Of a stretch of 64,000 nt of DNA, positions 1-11,242 are shown piece after piece. Every line of letters starts with the position of its first letter. The stretch's first letter is position 1. The DNA lies in assembly GCF_000237925.1 (NCBI RefSeq), contig NC_031502.1, positions 59,331,943 to 59,395,942 on the forward strand, written 5' to 3'. The stretch is from Schistosoma mansoni (Eukaryota > Platyhelminthes > Trematoda > Strigeidida > Schistosomatidae). A program made the translations under genes and the position numbers. Below the pieces are notes generated by a model. That model saw nothing but the letters and a program-made list of their open reading frames with translations, was not told where the DNA came from and searched no databases.

Positions 1-950
1 CCATTTCGTCGTGGTGAGGTCAGGTGAATGACCACACTAGGATCCTGTATGTGTGTTTCGGAGACACAGCATACATCAATGGTACGAGATTCTAGGGTCT
101 TAGCCAAAGAGGCCTGTTGACCGATTTGACATAGGGTGTGTACGTTGAAGGCTCGAATGTGTAGTTTGGAGCCAGGTTTCAGTAGACCTGGGACAGTGTT
201 TAGCACACTAGTATCGTTGGTTATAGTGACGCTTGAGGAGGAAGCCAAAAAGTGAAGTTTAGTGTTGAAAGTCGATGTAGGAGGAATAGTAAGAATTGAA
301 GAGGGATATCGGTTATGAATACTGTGATCTTGTGTGGTGTTAGGGGTATGAGGTCGGTTATCACTTCCCGGTTGCCCACACTATGGAAGGGTTCTTCTGG
401 AGGTACCTGAAAATGAAATCGGATTAAAAGTAGTTTAAGTGACCTGAGAGCGTGGTTGCAGTGCCCAAGGGACAGCTGCTTGAGGTCGTTTACGTATGAC
501 CTTTTCGTGAGTAATGTTCGTGTTAGCTCTATACTTGTTGAGACCTTACCACCGGAGACGGATATCCATGAGATAAAGCGAGGTGTGCATTTTTAGGCTC
601 GACTTTTTCTAACCCCACTCCTCCTCGTAGGATGGCAGCATCGCTGTTATGCTGGTTGTCTGAAGGAAACACCTTACTGCCGTCACACTTCTGTACAGTC
701 AGCAGTACGACTTTGCCTTTGGATATTGGGTTTGCTGCCATTAGTCTTACCACTCTTCAACCGATCTGTCTGGCATTATGAGGTCCTGAGGAACGATTGT
801 TTTAGCCAATGTAGCTCGATTGGTTCATCACGATAGGCAAGGCCGACCACCACGTCAAGGCAGCAGCAACGGTTGTGACCTTTTCACTATTGTTAAAACC
901 GTATACTTGTTGCCTGAAAGTACAGGTTTGCTACTTCACTTCTAACAATA
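1..950 (-). mobile_element. Non-LTR retrotransposon (RTE-like), 5' part with endonuclease fragment
   Basis: On the minus strand, about 230 to 1 translates to an N-terminal exonuclease-endonuclease-phosphatase (apurinic endonuclease) segment. It reads LRIRAFNVHTLCQIGQQ-like sequence, then IDVCCVSETHIQD, the conserved ET metal-site region of LINE endonucleases. The element leaves the window at base 1, so the catalytic remainder and RT are not visible. About 230-950 (including an open stretch at 529-753) is presumed 5' UTR or leader of the element. Its 5' limit was not seen and 950 is an estimate. Family assignment to schistosome RTE-like elements is from recall of the motif style. The reading is clean over the visible endonuclease part, so the copy may be fairly young. 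Confidence 0.7.
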
Positions 951-1044
951 ATAGTTAAATTATTTTATTGCTTCTAAAATATGATTCATGTCACCTTTAT
1001 TTTTGATTCTATATGTTGTATATCTTCATTTATTTACCTTCTAG

Positions 1045-1369
1045 AATCTAGCGGAGATGAAATGACTATTTTAGAAGGTAATATTTTACGTGATGCCGGT
1101 TTAGCTAGTAATAGAGAGCATCCCTTAACATCGGATGAATTTCCTACTGCAAGTAGTGATGAAAATCACGATTCAGTACTATCAAAATCTGATTTTCGAC
1201 GATGTATATCTAGTGATAAATTGTCAGGAACAATGAGTCAGTGTCATCCTCATTTGCCTATATTCAGACAGCGAGTAAGATCAGTGAGTTTCTGTCAGCG
1301 TGATCAACATGTAGATTTCTCTCCTAGGGATACAGTAGAAACACTGCATCATACATTGTGTAATTTACG
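1045..1369 (+). CDS. Exon of unrecognised gene (3' portion, exon 1 seen)
   Basis: This is an open exon after a pyrimidine-rich acceptor (TTTACCTTCTAG), ending at a consensus GTAAGT donor at 1370. The acceptor could also be the AG at 1050-1051. The translation includes SSGDEMTILEGNILRDAG and RVRSVSFCQRDQHVDF. It is Ser/Asp-rich and probably disordered, and ends in phase 2. The phase and frame join exactly to the exon at 3168. No domain was recognised. Upstream exons lie left of the window, beyond the LINE. Confidence 0.6.
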
Positions 1370-3167
1370 GTAAGTATAATTTTGACGTGAATTTTAATTA
1401 TTATTCGTTGTTTGTCTGTAACTGAATTTTATTAGTAAACTGATTACTGTTTTGCGTGGAGACAGCCTAGGAGTTTAGAGACTTATGAGTCATTAAGTAG
1501 AAGTTTTGAACTTACTCCATTTGTTTCTTGCTGAGTGATAGGGTAATCTTCATAAACGTCAGACGATAATTGCGACCATCTGCTTGTTACAACCAATTGA
1601 ATATAAGTAATAAGTTTGTGGGGCATCGTGGTTAGTATTTTGTACTCCTTAGATGGAATGTCCGAATTAAAATCTTATGCATGAACCTTAAACTGCCTAG
1701 TTTTTAAGAAAAATATGTGATTCTTTGTTGAAATTCACGTGAAATTTCGTGAGACTTGTCACTGTCTTTTTGTTGTTTAAACGTTTCTGAATCGGAACAG
1801 ACGTCAGGCTATCAGGTATTTTTTTAATGTTGTTAGGAAACTATCCCAAAATGTAACGGAAATTCTAGCACTAATTTAGTGACTACGAGAGTGGTTGAAT
1901 AAAAATGTTAAATGAATATATTTATACTTGAATTCGGTCTACTTGTTTATGATCGAATTCATCTGACCTGACATACACTTTTTGCTAATTGTCAATGCAT
2001 TCATTCTTGTTTTCTAGTGTTTTTTTATTTTCCTTTTTATTTCTACAATTCTGAGTGATGATGTGTAGCATATTGCTTTGTCTCATTAATACAAAGTATG
2101 TAAGCTGATGTGACCCCAAACTTAATAATATAATCAATTAGTCTGTGTATAAATTGTTATGCGCAACTGGTATTATTTGTGGGGATTAGCGAAGTTGTTT
2201 TTGTAAATGTCCAGAAGTCAGTAATTTAGCACAAACACGTTTCAAACTATCCTCATTAAGTTTCAACAACTCCAGCTTCAGTGATTTCAATGTCAATTTA
2301 AACGAAGGATATGTTACCTTATCTGGCATCTGTGTCTGTTAATAAATTCTGCTGCTCCTGTAGGAATAAATATAATAGGTATGCCACCAAACGGCTTAAC
2401 CAACGAATAGGTGACCATCTCTTTGTTTCGTTTGGAAAGGGTCAAACACAGTACATAGCTCTATTTCCTCACGCTTGATTGGGGGTTCTCATTCGGCAGA
2501 TAAAATCAAATCATTTTAATTGACTAACCATATACCTTCGTCACTTTCTAACGCGGTTCGACCTGGCCTCCTACATATGGCAGGATCTATGAGGACTCAA
2601 GTCTATAGATGTAGTCTATGTGTGACATTCTTGTCTCTTCCTCGGTCGGATAAGACTGGACAAACGGTTTTACTAATTTTCCTCATCCCTTGTTCGTTTT
2701 CCTTCACCTCCTTTGTATATATTCTCCACTGTCAGATCTTCTGCACACTTTTTACATCATTTCAATGATCGTTTCTTTAATGCCTGTTCCCTCATATTCT
2801 GACGCACTTCTTATATTGAAACCTTGGTTGAAAGTTTTACCATTTCTATCGCTTCCAGTACGTTTGTCGTCTTACTGTCATTCCATACTTTCTATTTTCT
2901 GTATTTAGTCATGTAATCCATTTAATTGTTATCATTGACCCATAAACTGATTTATTGGTTTTAGTAGCTTTCATATATGGAAGTAAGTATTACTGTGTAT
3001 TAAAGTAAAGTCCGATATAACAGTCTAATTGAAAGCAATATTTTTCACTTATCTATGTTGTGATGGTTTTCACTATGATAACTTCAAACATTTATAATGT
3101 GTTCGTACTTTAATAGACCATTCATCTTGAAGGATGATACTTTGTTTATTGATAATTTGTTTCACAG

Positions 3168-3355
3168 GAAAAATCTCCGCAAACGTAATGCTCGCCGTCA
3201 TCGTGCAAGTGGTGGGAATTCAAAACAATCGGACAATGTCAAAAGTATACCTAAAATGAGTGTTGATATCAATACTCCTGTACTTAATACACACATATCT
3301 TCAAATGATTCATTGTCTTCATCGACTGAAGTTGACCATTGCGGCAAGAATTTCA
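3168..3355 (+). CDS. Exon of unrecognised gene (middle exon seen)
   Basis: The acceptor TTTCACAG precedes 3168 and the donor GTAAGT follows 3355. The exon completes an Arg codon split across the 1.8-kb intron and opens with KNLRKRNARRHRASGGNSK, a strongly basic patch that could be a nuclear-localisation or RNA/DNA-contact segment. A Ser/Asn-rich low-complexity stretch follows. It ends in phase 1, compatible with the next exon. Confidence 0.65.
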
Positions 3356-3478
3356 GTAAGTTTATTTGACCATATAACAGTCTTAGTGGTCAAAAATGTT
3401 TCGACGGCTTCCTAACCAGCATTTTAATTAATAACTCTTCATACTCTGACAGTCATACTTTTTCTCTTTCTCCTGCAG

Positions 3479-3801
3479 ATTGCTTGGTGTCTGAACAAGA
3501 CAATCCTAATTCAACCGAATCTACTAGTACAATTCGCGATTCCTTCACTCTTCACGAATCAAAACCTAATATCCCTGTACATTCTCGCTCTGATTCTCAT
3601 CTTGAGAACTTACCTATTTTAGATTCCGAACCCAACCATTCACAGTCATCATGTCCCAAAGTAATTTCAAAATGTTATGAGAAAACTTCTGAAATTGTTC
3701 CCAAACACCCTGAAACTACCGATGCCAACGGTATAACAAATAGTAACTTTTCAGCTGTTCACTTAACTGCATCACCAATTTTAGAGTTAGATGAAGAATG
3801 A
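3479..3801 (+). CDS. Terminal exon of unrecognised gene
   Basis: The acceptor TTTCTCCTGCAG precedes 3479. The exon restores an Asn codon split by a 123-nt intron and runs open to a TGA stop at 3799-3801. The product is Ser/Thr/Pro/Asn-rich and acidic at its end (ILELDEE). No domain was recognised. The three exons give about 278 C-terminal residues that look disordered, so this may be the tail of a larger regulatory protein. There is no clear AATAAA just downstream; the nearest A-rich signal is AATAAT near 3880. Confidence 0.65.
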
Positions 3802-6249
3802 AAATTTTTGTGTAAACTCTTTGAAATAATTTCTTAAGTAATGCATTCGGGTAATTTAATAGGATTGGGTTCCACTCAAATAATAAGAACCCTTTAAGTG
3901 TTACCTTATATTGTTTTCTTGGAAGTTTATTTATTGTATGCACCTTATCTACCCTAAATTTCTAGACATCTACAATCTTATCCTTTATGCATGTTTACAT
4001 CTATCAAAGTGTTAGTTTTAGGCGACCAGTTGAATGTATATCTTTTCCGTTCGTGTCAGTGACGAAGAATTCAATAGTGCAGTTATCTACCCGGCAAATT
4101 CCTTCGTGTGATGATCTAAGCAGCTTGCGAATGGCACTATTTCAAACGAAGGATTTTCACTGGGATAATTCGTTGGCGATTTATCCTCGATAGGCGCGCG
4201 AGTTTGAAGGAACAAGTTGGCGTCCATAAGTAACTTTTCAAGGCGACTCAAAAATGTAACAGGATCATACTGTCTTTCGTCTTTTTAACTAGCTAGCAGC
4301 CTTAAAATATTTAAAACTAAACCATATTCTAGCTGGACTGCTGTACGGCTAGTGTTCTTTAGTAGATCTGGTAGGAAGAATCATCAGTGGCAAAGGGTCA
4401 CTACACTCCTTATTAATGTGGTAGATTATGACATGTGGAAGTACCCCACCGAACGTCTTGTGCAATAGTAATACTAAGGCAACAAGGGAATTAGTCGCAA
4501 AATATGGATCCCATCATAAGGAGCAGATGAAGGTTGAATTTTATGCTGCACGATGGTGCTTTAAACTAGGACAGTTTATTGCATAACTGGATTTATGTCT
4601 TCAATATCAGCAGATTAACCTGGGTTCCTGTGGCCACTCAAGAGTTGGGGCGTGACTGCATCAAGATCCAGTCGATGTCTACCTAACTTTATGAAGTTGA
4701 TGTCTCAGAAGGGTTCCACTGTCTAGATTGGTTTGTCGTACCTCTGCCTGATAGAATAATCAAGTCAGGATACCAGCCACAGTTAATATAGGGAACAAGT
4801 TGACTGATTTCAAACTGAGGTGTTCTATGGAATTCCACTTGTCAAAGAACACAAAGAGAGGAAACCAAAGGTAGAGGTGCCTAATCTTCGTACTTGCATA
4901 ACTAACTGCCAAGAGTGAGTAACTGTTCAGACACTAAGATTAATATATATACCGAAAATAATAATTACAGAATTGACTCCAGGTTACAGGCATGATCAAT
5001 TTGATATAAATAGTAACAGATGTAGAGAAAAAAAATGTGATATAAGATTGTTCTAAGTTTGCTAGTTCGGTAATTGCTTAGTTAATAAATTTATGACGTG
5101 TATGACAGCAATCCAATGCATCAGCAGGCAACTTATAATTTCTCTCTTCACTGGACAGCCTGTTGACTTACGAACGTTGTTATTTAGTGTGTCAGAGCAA
5201 ATTAATGGTAATTATCTACAACTAGAGAAAGTAAAATGAAATAAGAGTGCGGGACAACAAAACAATGGTTACCAAAATATGTCAGTCAGGTCTACCGCTG
5301 TTGATGTTAGATATTATTCAAGAAAGTTAAGGTTGTCAGGGACTGTTAACGTAAAGTGACGGCAGGTAAGTGGATTTACTTAGGGAATTCACTAATATGA
5401 ATGACTAAGCATTGTTTTAAGCCTAATATCACCTCGCTACATAAAGAAGTGTCTTCGTGGATAGCGTGACGTACTAATGCTGTGCACAAAGCATGTTTAT
5501 GTACATTCGACAAATGAGCGGCGATGATAGAGGGTTTCGTGAGTAGGAAGGCAAATTCGAGGAATTCAAACGCAGACATCTACAATGATGATAGTTGTGG
5601 AAAGCCTCAGTTGAAAAAGTGTAGCTAAAATAATATGGCTTATAATAATCACTTAGTATGCGAGTGGTAGGATGCTGACCCAGAGTCGGACAGTTACCAG
5701 GTTTGTTTTTCAATTTGCTTTAAAGTTCGAGTATAGTGACAGGATATTTGGACTGACTATTCCTCTCTATTTAGGGTGCTCACTGGTGGGAGATTCATTG
5801 GTGATTATCTCCAGCTGAATGTTTGTGACTTGAGCTTATTTTAGTTTTCCGTGTGTCAATCACCTGACTCCTTGCTTCCTATATCTCCATGTTTAGGACC
5901 CCGCCAAATTTCGAACCTTCTTTTTAAGAAACATACTAAATTTTCGTATCATTCATTCACGAGTATATTTATCCTCAACGGACTTCATATCGAAAATGTT
6001 AATAACGATAAAGGTAATCGCAATGACGATAAAAGATTCTGATTATAAGGATAGGAAATTCATACCCATAGAGACAAGTTGATCTCGTCTTAAAACAATG
6101 GGAAAACATTGCTACTCCCACTTTAGATTACGCTTGAAGTTGCTACAGACATTGAGGTTCTGACGACGCTTTTGTCTTAACACCTTTATAGACGAAGGAT
6201 ACCAAACCACCAGTGAGTGAGTCCGTAGATATATTAGGAAGGTTTTCGA
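3802..6249. other. Intergenic DNA, no firm feature
   Basis: No coding exon with splice support was found. Segments around 4320-4930 and 5100-5720 have a more mixed base composition than the AT-rich surroundings and read like decayed interspersed repeats. I could not match them to a family or to another copy in this window. Confidence 0.4.
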
Positions 6250-7200
6250 TATGTTGGGAAACGTTTATTCTAAGTTGGCTAGTAGTCGCTTGAGTTGCGT
6301 AATACGTTTCACTCACTCGTGTTATGGTGAGAATATAAACGAACACCTTCTTGGTCAGTTTCAATCTCAAACATTTGGAGTACTACTTGTCCAAAGAATT
6401 TATTTACTGCTAAACATTGAAGGGAGCATTGGTCCATGTCACTTGGCTTTGATGTGTAAACGAAATGCTTCAGATGCTGCTCTTATCCTGTATCATAATA
6501 TACTGTTCAATTTAGAAAAGGGCAGGAAGTATGTTCGACGCGCCTTGCAAGACTACTTCTGCCTTTGAATCTGCTCCAAGTACTATTAAATAATTTTAAT
6601 AGTATCAACACCATTAGTCGGATAAACAACTGACTGTGTTCTTATCTCTGTAGAAGTGAGCACTGTATTTGTAATTAGGGAGGGGAGCCCTACAATTTTA
6701 TTACCTCATGGTATACCAAAAAGATCTGTTCATTCACTTTTGCTCATCTTTTCTTCATTATTGGCCATCTACAAAATTACTTTTGTCCCGTGTGAAGGTG
6801 ATCTCTTCTCACATCTCTTTAAAACGAATGTGTTCTTGTTTCTCGCTTAACCATTGCCTAATGTATACATTCTCACACTTAGTCCTTCTAAAAGTCAAAT
6901 TGTCGATTTTGGACTATGATATGAATAACACAAACACCCTTCTTTGATCCCCCAAACCCTATAATATTGAGAAGTCTTCGGTAAAAGCGGAGCTCAAGTT
7001 TCTTGATCTCGGCATACTCTATCCTATGGTCTCTCTTGGACTGCTCATGTCTTATCAATATCGAAGAAACTTTTCGTTTGACTTATTATGTTGAGAGGCT
7101 ACATGCTTTTGGCAACCAATGTATGACAACTTGAACCAATGTACTTTCGGCAATAATCGATATTTAATTTGTAAATTCTTGTAAAATATCTTCCACACTC
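6250..7200 (+). mobile_element. Decayed CR1-like LINE reverse transcriptase fragment
   Basis: The translation near 6455-6565 reads DAALILYHNILFNLEKGRKYVRRAL, close to the CR1/Jockey RT segment that precedes the conserved 'D-SSAF' motif. Near 6690-6760, ILLPHGIPKRSVHS matches the position of the GxPQGxxLSPLL motif. About 7040-7130 reads ETFRLTYYVERLHAFGNQ in the style of the CR1 region after the RT. These pieces fall in different frames with stops between them, so the copy is old and inactive. DNA to about 7800 may be its C-terminal remainder. Confidence 0.5.
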
Positions 7201-8704
7201 CTGGTAAGTGTCAGTGCTTCATTCACATCATTCACAATCTTCTCCTTACACCTCTGCTAGTGGGATGAGAAGCTGGTAAGTTAAAACCCTTCAATATGAG
7301 CAAAGTATAAAAGCCCTACAATACCTTATCTAGGAAGTATACTACACGACAAACAGTCCCAATCATTTTCCTACTTGTTAAGGATAAATTACTTTTGTTG
7401 CGCTGACGACATACTTGTTTTACTTTAACTAAAGTTATTTCGACCAAAATTTGGAGTTTTCTTCAAATCAGTTTCGTGACACTTGTTTTGGTCGATTACC
7501 ATACTAGTTAGTAACTTGAGTATTCTTGTCTATCTTCCTCTCGTAAACCAGCTTACAGTGGTCGACTTTACTTATAAATGTGAGCAACCTAACTATTTCT
7601 TTCCTGCGAACAAAGAAGGTAGATGTGATGAATGTAAAAACGGGTTCCACAAGGTGTGTACCCACTTGAAACTCATCGCAAAAGGCAGATGTTTGAAGCG
7701 CAATTCCCACCTGCTTCTTATGGTTTACTGTTCGAATAAGACATTACTGACCCAAGAGGAGACGAGCCTTCAGGCTGCACTGGCACACTGAGTACTGACA
7801 GCAAAGGATATGCAAGTAAAGTAAGTTTATTCACGGAAGAAGGGAAATACCTGGCTATGAAACGTTGAACAGGGAAATCTCTTTTGGAACAAACAAAAGT
7901 TAGAATGTAACAGCCTAGGTTGATTGGTTAAGTGTTTGCATGTCAAAAAAATAGAGCTCAAGTATTCATTCACCTCCTTATTTTGTAAAGGAATCATATT
8001 TCCTATTATTTTATATTGGATGTTGAAAAGCTTCGTGTGTTTGAACACGTAGCCTCACGCTCCACTGTGTGCCACCCACGAGCTAAATAAAGACCTATCC
8101 GCTACTAGTCTGGTTTCTCTTATCAATAGAACGAGGGGCACATACAGGCACGAATAGGTGATATAAGATGTAGTTTGTTTCGATCACAGATTACCATATC
8201 AAGACCCGGATAAAACAGTCATGGTCCCAAGAAGTCCCAAACTGGTTGTCCCGAGTGATTGCAAATAGATGGCAGTTCTGTAACAAAAAAAGAAAGCCAG
8301 CCCCGCAAAAAGAGCTTCCATAGTTGCTAGTTTTTTTGGCAGTCTACCATTCTAAACTGAAGAATACTTTGCTAGAGTTCATATATAAGACTGGGCCCAA
8401 ACCTAGAATGGCTGTATGAAATTTGATCTTACCAAATATCTATGTGAGCAATTCTATAGTATCAAACGACCACGACTCAATAATGAGATACGCCATAAAT
8501 TGGAAACATTCGAAATATTTATTCGTAGCATCTCACAGGAAAACTCTACAGGGATTCTGTCCAATCAATTAATAAGAACAAGTAAGAGGGTCAATAAAAA
8601 TATTGAACCTCGACCATTTACACTCTTTAAGATAGTTCAGATGTCGGAGGAACGACGACATTTTTTAATGAGTGTTCAATGTCAAGATAATATCGACATT
8701 CTAG

Positions 8705-9155
8705 GATTAATATCAGAAGGGGTTTTTGTGGATATTATAGTAATTTTAATAATTGCAATCATGAGTCAATTGAAGCTAGACCACCATGGAAATCCTGGAA
8801 GCACTGGACGGCTGCTTTGTCCTAGTATTAGACTTCTCAACAATACACATCCCTGATCCCGCTCGCGGGATTCGAGCCCAGGACCTATCATTCTCGTGCG
8901 TGAGCGCTTGACCTCTAGACCATAATGTCTAATTTCAACCAATCCACGAAATTGAGCGACACATCCACCATTGTCTTCAGTGAGTTACCATATCACAACA
9001 GACCCAGTTGAACTCCACCGGTCACTGCTTTTCACTAGAACTCCAGTAAATACATCTTGAAGGCAGTCACTAGTAAGCTAATGTTGATTAATATCAGAAG
9101 GGGTTTTTGTGGATAGTATAGTAATTTTAATAGTTGAGATCATGAGTCAGTTGAT
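8705..9155 (-). mobile_element. Hammerhead/tRNA-derived retroposon (Sm-alpha type), minus, with terminal direct repeat
   Basis: The core is a tRNA-like unit read on the minus strand. The B-box region is the complement of GGGATTCGAGCCC (8870-8882) and the A-box region the complement of GACCTCTAGACCA (about 8910-8922). A degraded hammerhead module follows at about 8800-8850. The 3' region contains the family's conserved ATGAGTCAATTGAAGCTAGACCACCATGG block at 8761-8790. The first 70 bases (8705-8775) recur almost exactly at 9086-9155, giving a head-to-tail partial second unit. That fits transcripts reading around a dimer or circle. Confidence 0.65.
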
Positions 9156-9399
9156 CCCTGTCAATGCATTGGATTGCTGCAATACATGTCATAAATGTAC
9201 TACTTGAACAATTTTTGAACCAATAACATTAAAGAAATCTCGTATCACATGTGTGTTCTTTACATTTAATGTTACTATTTACATCAAACTGATCATGCCT
9301 GTAAACTGGCGTGTATTCTGTAATCATTATTTTCAGAATATGTTATCATTTTTGATATTGTCTTTTGGGCAGCCTAAACTCTCATGAGACTGGAAGGAC

Positions 9400-10080
9400 T
9401 CATTCGTCTGTTTGATTTATGTGGTGGGTAGCTAAGACTTAGTGACTATCGACCTATTAGTTTTACGAGTGTATTTGTCAAACGAATAGGGGAAGGTTAT
9501 TCGTACGGCTGTTACAAACTATGTGAAAGGGAATGGTGTTTAAGAAGGGAAACAACATAGTTTCAGTAGAGAGCTCTTGTTCTTGACTAATTTCCCCATT
9601 GCAAGAGAGGATTGGCCAGCAGAGGACGATAGCAGAGCTCAAGTAGATGTGTTCTTTGCAGATCTAAACAACACCTTGAAACATTAGCTGGTTAAATAAA
9701 CCTTTTATCTACCCAGTATCAAGCTCAAAGCGTGTTCTGCGTTCAGAGCCTTTAAATGACCTATCACAATGATCAGCTTTCAAACCCTTAACAGCTGTTT
9801 GGGAGACTGGCTTTCCTTTAACACTAGGTCAGTTCTTATTCGTGATCCATACCAATTCGCCGACTTTCGTTGGAGTAACAATCACAGTTGCGTTACACAC
9901 CCTGTGAGATCCTGGATGATTGTCGATGACTTGGATGGTCAGATTGTTGTTTTTCCTGCTAGAAACAGACCCAGCCCTGCCAATAGGTTGTTCAGGTGTT
10001 TTCTGCCTGTCGAAATTTGGAAGGCAAGGGATAGAAGGATTTTCCTTCCTATAGCTTTTATCTGTAGCAGACGTCTTTGA
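9400..10080 (+). mobile_element. Decayed non-LTR reverse transcriptase fragment
   Basis: About 9446-9480 translates to DYRPISFTSVFVKRI, the NYRPISLTSVxxK motif of LINE reverse transcriptases. About 9640-9675 gives QVDVFFADLNNTLKH, corresponding to the D-x-x-KAFD region. About 9769-9960 gives LGDWLSFNTRSVLIRD and then VDDLDGQI, corresponding to the stretch leading to the YxDD region. The frame is broken between pieces and several key residues are replaced, so this is an old fossil. CR1-like is the best guess. Confidence 0.5.
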
Positions 10081-11138
10081 GGTCTATAATTTCTCCTTTC
10101 ATCCATAAGAGTCAACTGGCTTAGAGCTTATATGAAATAACTTCACATCGATTTGTGCATCAACATATAGAGTACCATTTGATGCGCCTCGATTACGCTT
10201 ACTTATACTCCTTTTAGCAGCATTCACTACTGCGATGGATTTTGGATAGCGAGCTGTTTGCGTTCAAGCAGCATTGCTGACACGACCACACGCAACCATT
10301 TCTACCGAATTATTTAAAAGCCACAGGCGTTATGTTCGTGCGAACTTTGTGGTAGCATCCTTTGCACTCACTGCACTGCATGCCACTTTCCACAGCGTCT
10401 CAGCAGTCAAGGCGTTGACAATTACTTTTTCGCACTGTATAGACATCAGTCATAGACTTTCAAAAAATAAATAGATGAAAACAACATCCAAAGACATAAA
10501 AACTGGTGGCCTTAAAAAAGAGAAAAGACGTGCAACAAATAAAGAAGGAACCAACGTACTCAGGTCCAAATGATATATTACTTACGGAAGAACGATACTC
10601 GGGACTGTTACTTCATTTGAAAAAGTCCGACTAAAGCTAAAACAGTAGTCTTGATGCGCAATAAACTATCAAAGCAGTAAAATTAAGTGAGTGTGGAAAA
10701 ATACCACTTTTTAATTGGTGCGTTCACTTATATATGCAGTTTCCGATTATTTTTGTGATCATGTAGGCAAAACCTGTCGAAACATCAAGTTCTAAGAATT
10801 CCATATTGTACCGGATATATAATTTTGGATAAGACTTTTAGTGATAATATATATGATGGATTCCGTTTCTACAAGAGACTCTGTGTGAATGTTTTTATTC
10901 TACTCCGTGGACTGAAGGTCAAAGTTCAGACAATCTTTTTTTTACAGTTTATTTTATGTTAACATGAACACGGGAAGTGAAGAATATCGTTGGATGTTTT
11001 TGATATGCGAAAATTGAAGGCTCTCTTCTGTTGGAGCTAGCTTCAAGTCCGACGTTACAGCTCCTTAAATTAAACTTTACGTGATGTCAAAAAATTAAAC
11101 ATTTACTTAGCATTACTATTAGAGATTGTTGTTAACAG
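10081..11138. other. Upstream region of the Nova-type gene
   Basis: No coding exon was recognised. About 10180-10440 is richer in CG than its surroundings. Closer in, 10640-11120 is AT-rich. No TATA box or start site could be placed with confidence. A splice-acceptor-like site abuts the start codon, so the true first exon or a trans-spliced leader may supply the 5' end. Confidence 0.3.
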
Positions 11139-11139
11139 A

Positions 11140-11242
11140 ATGTCCGGCAGTCACTCAAGCTCTGATGACAGCAGCGATTCCAGGAAAAGACCCCGGGAGA
11201 AAGATATGGACCCAGATACAAGTCCAAAACGTCCAAACTGTG
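11140..11242 (+). CDS. nova: nova exon 1 (N-terminus)
   Basis: Starts with ATG at 11140 and encodes [20 protein letters not shown], then [14 protein letters not shown]. It contains two short basic motifs (RKRPRE and PKRP) that suit the nuclear-localisation signal of Nova N-termini. The donor is GTAAGT at 11243, phase 1. The ATG lies two bases after an acceptor-like TTGTTGTTAACAG ending at 11138, so this exon may be the second exon or an SL trans-splice acceptor exon. Confidence 0.8.

Noticed and set aside
7483-7791. Open frame with a Cys/His pattern (CDECKNGFHKVC) resembling a zinc-binding motif
   Set aside because: It follows a decayed LINE in the same orientation and the spacing does not fit a known finger with confidence. 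It is probably the LINE C-terminal region.
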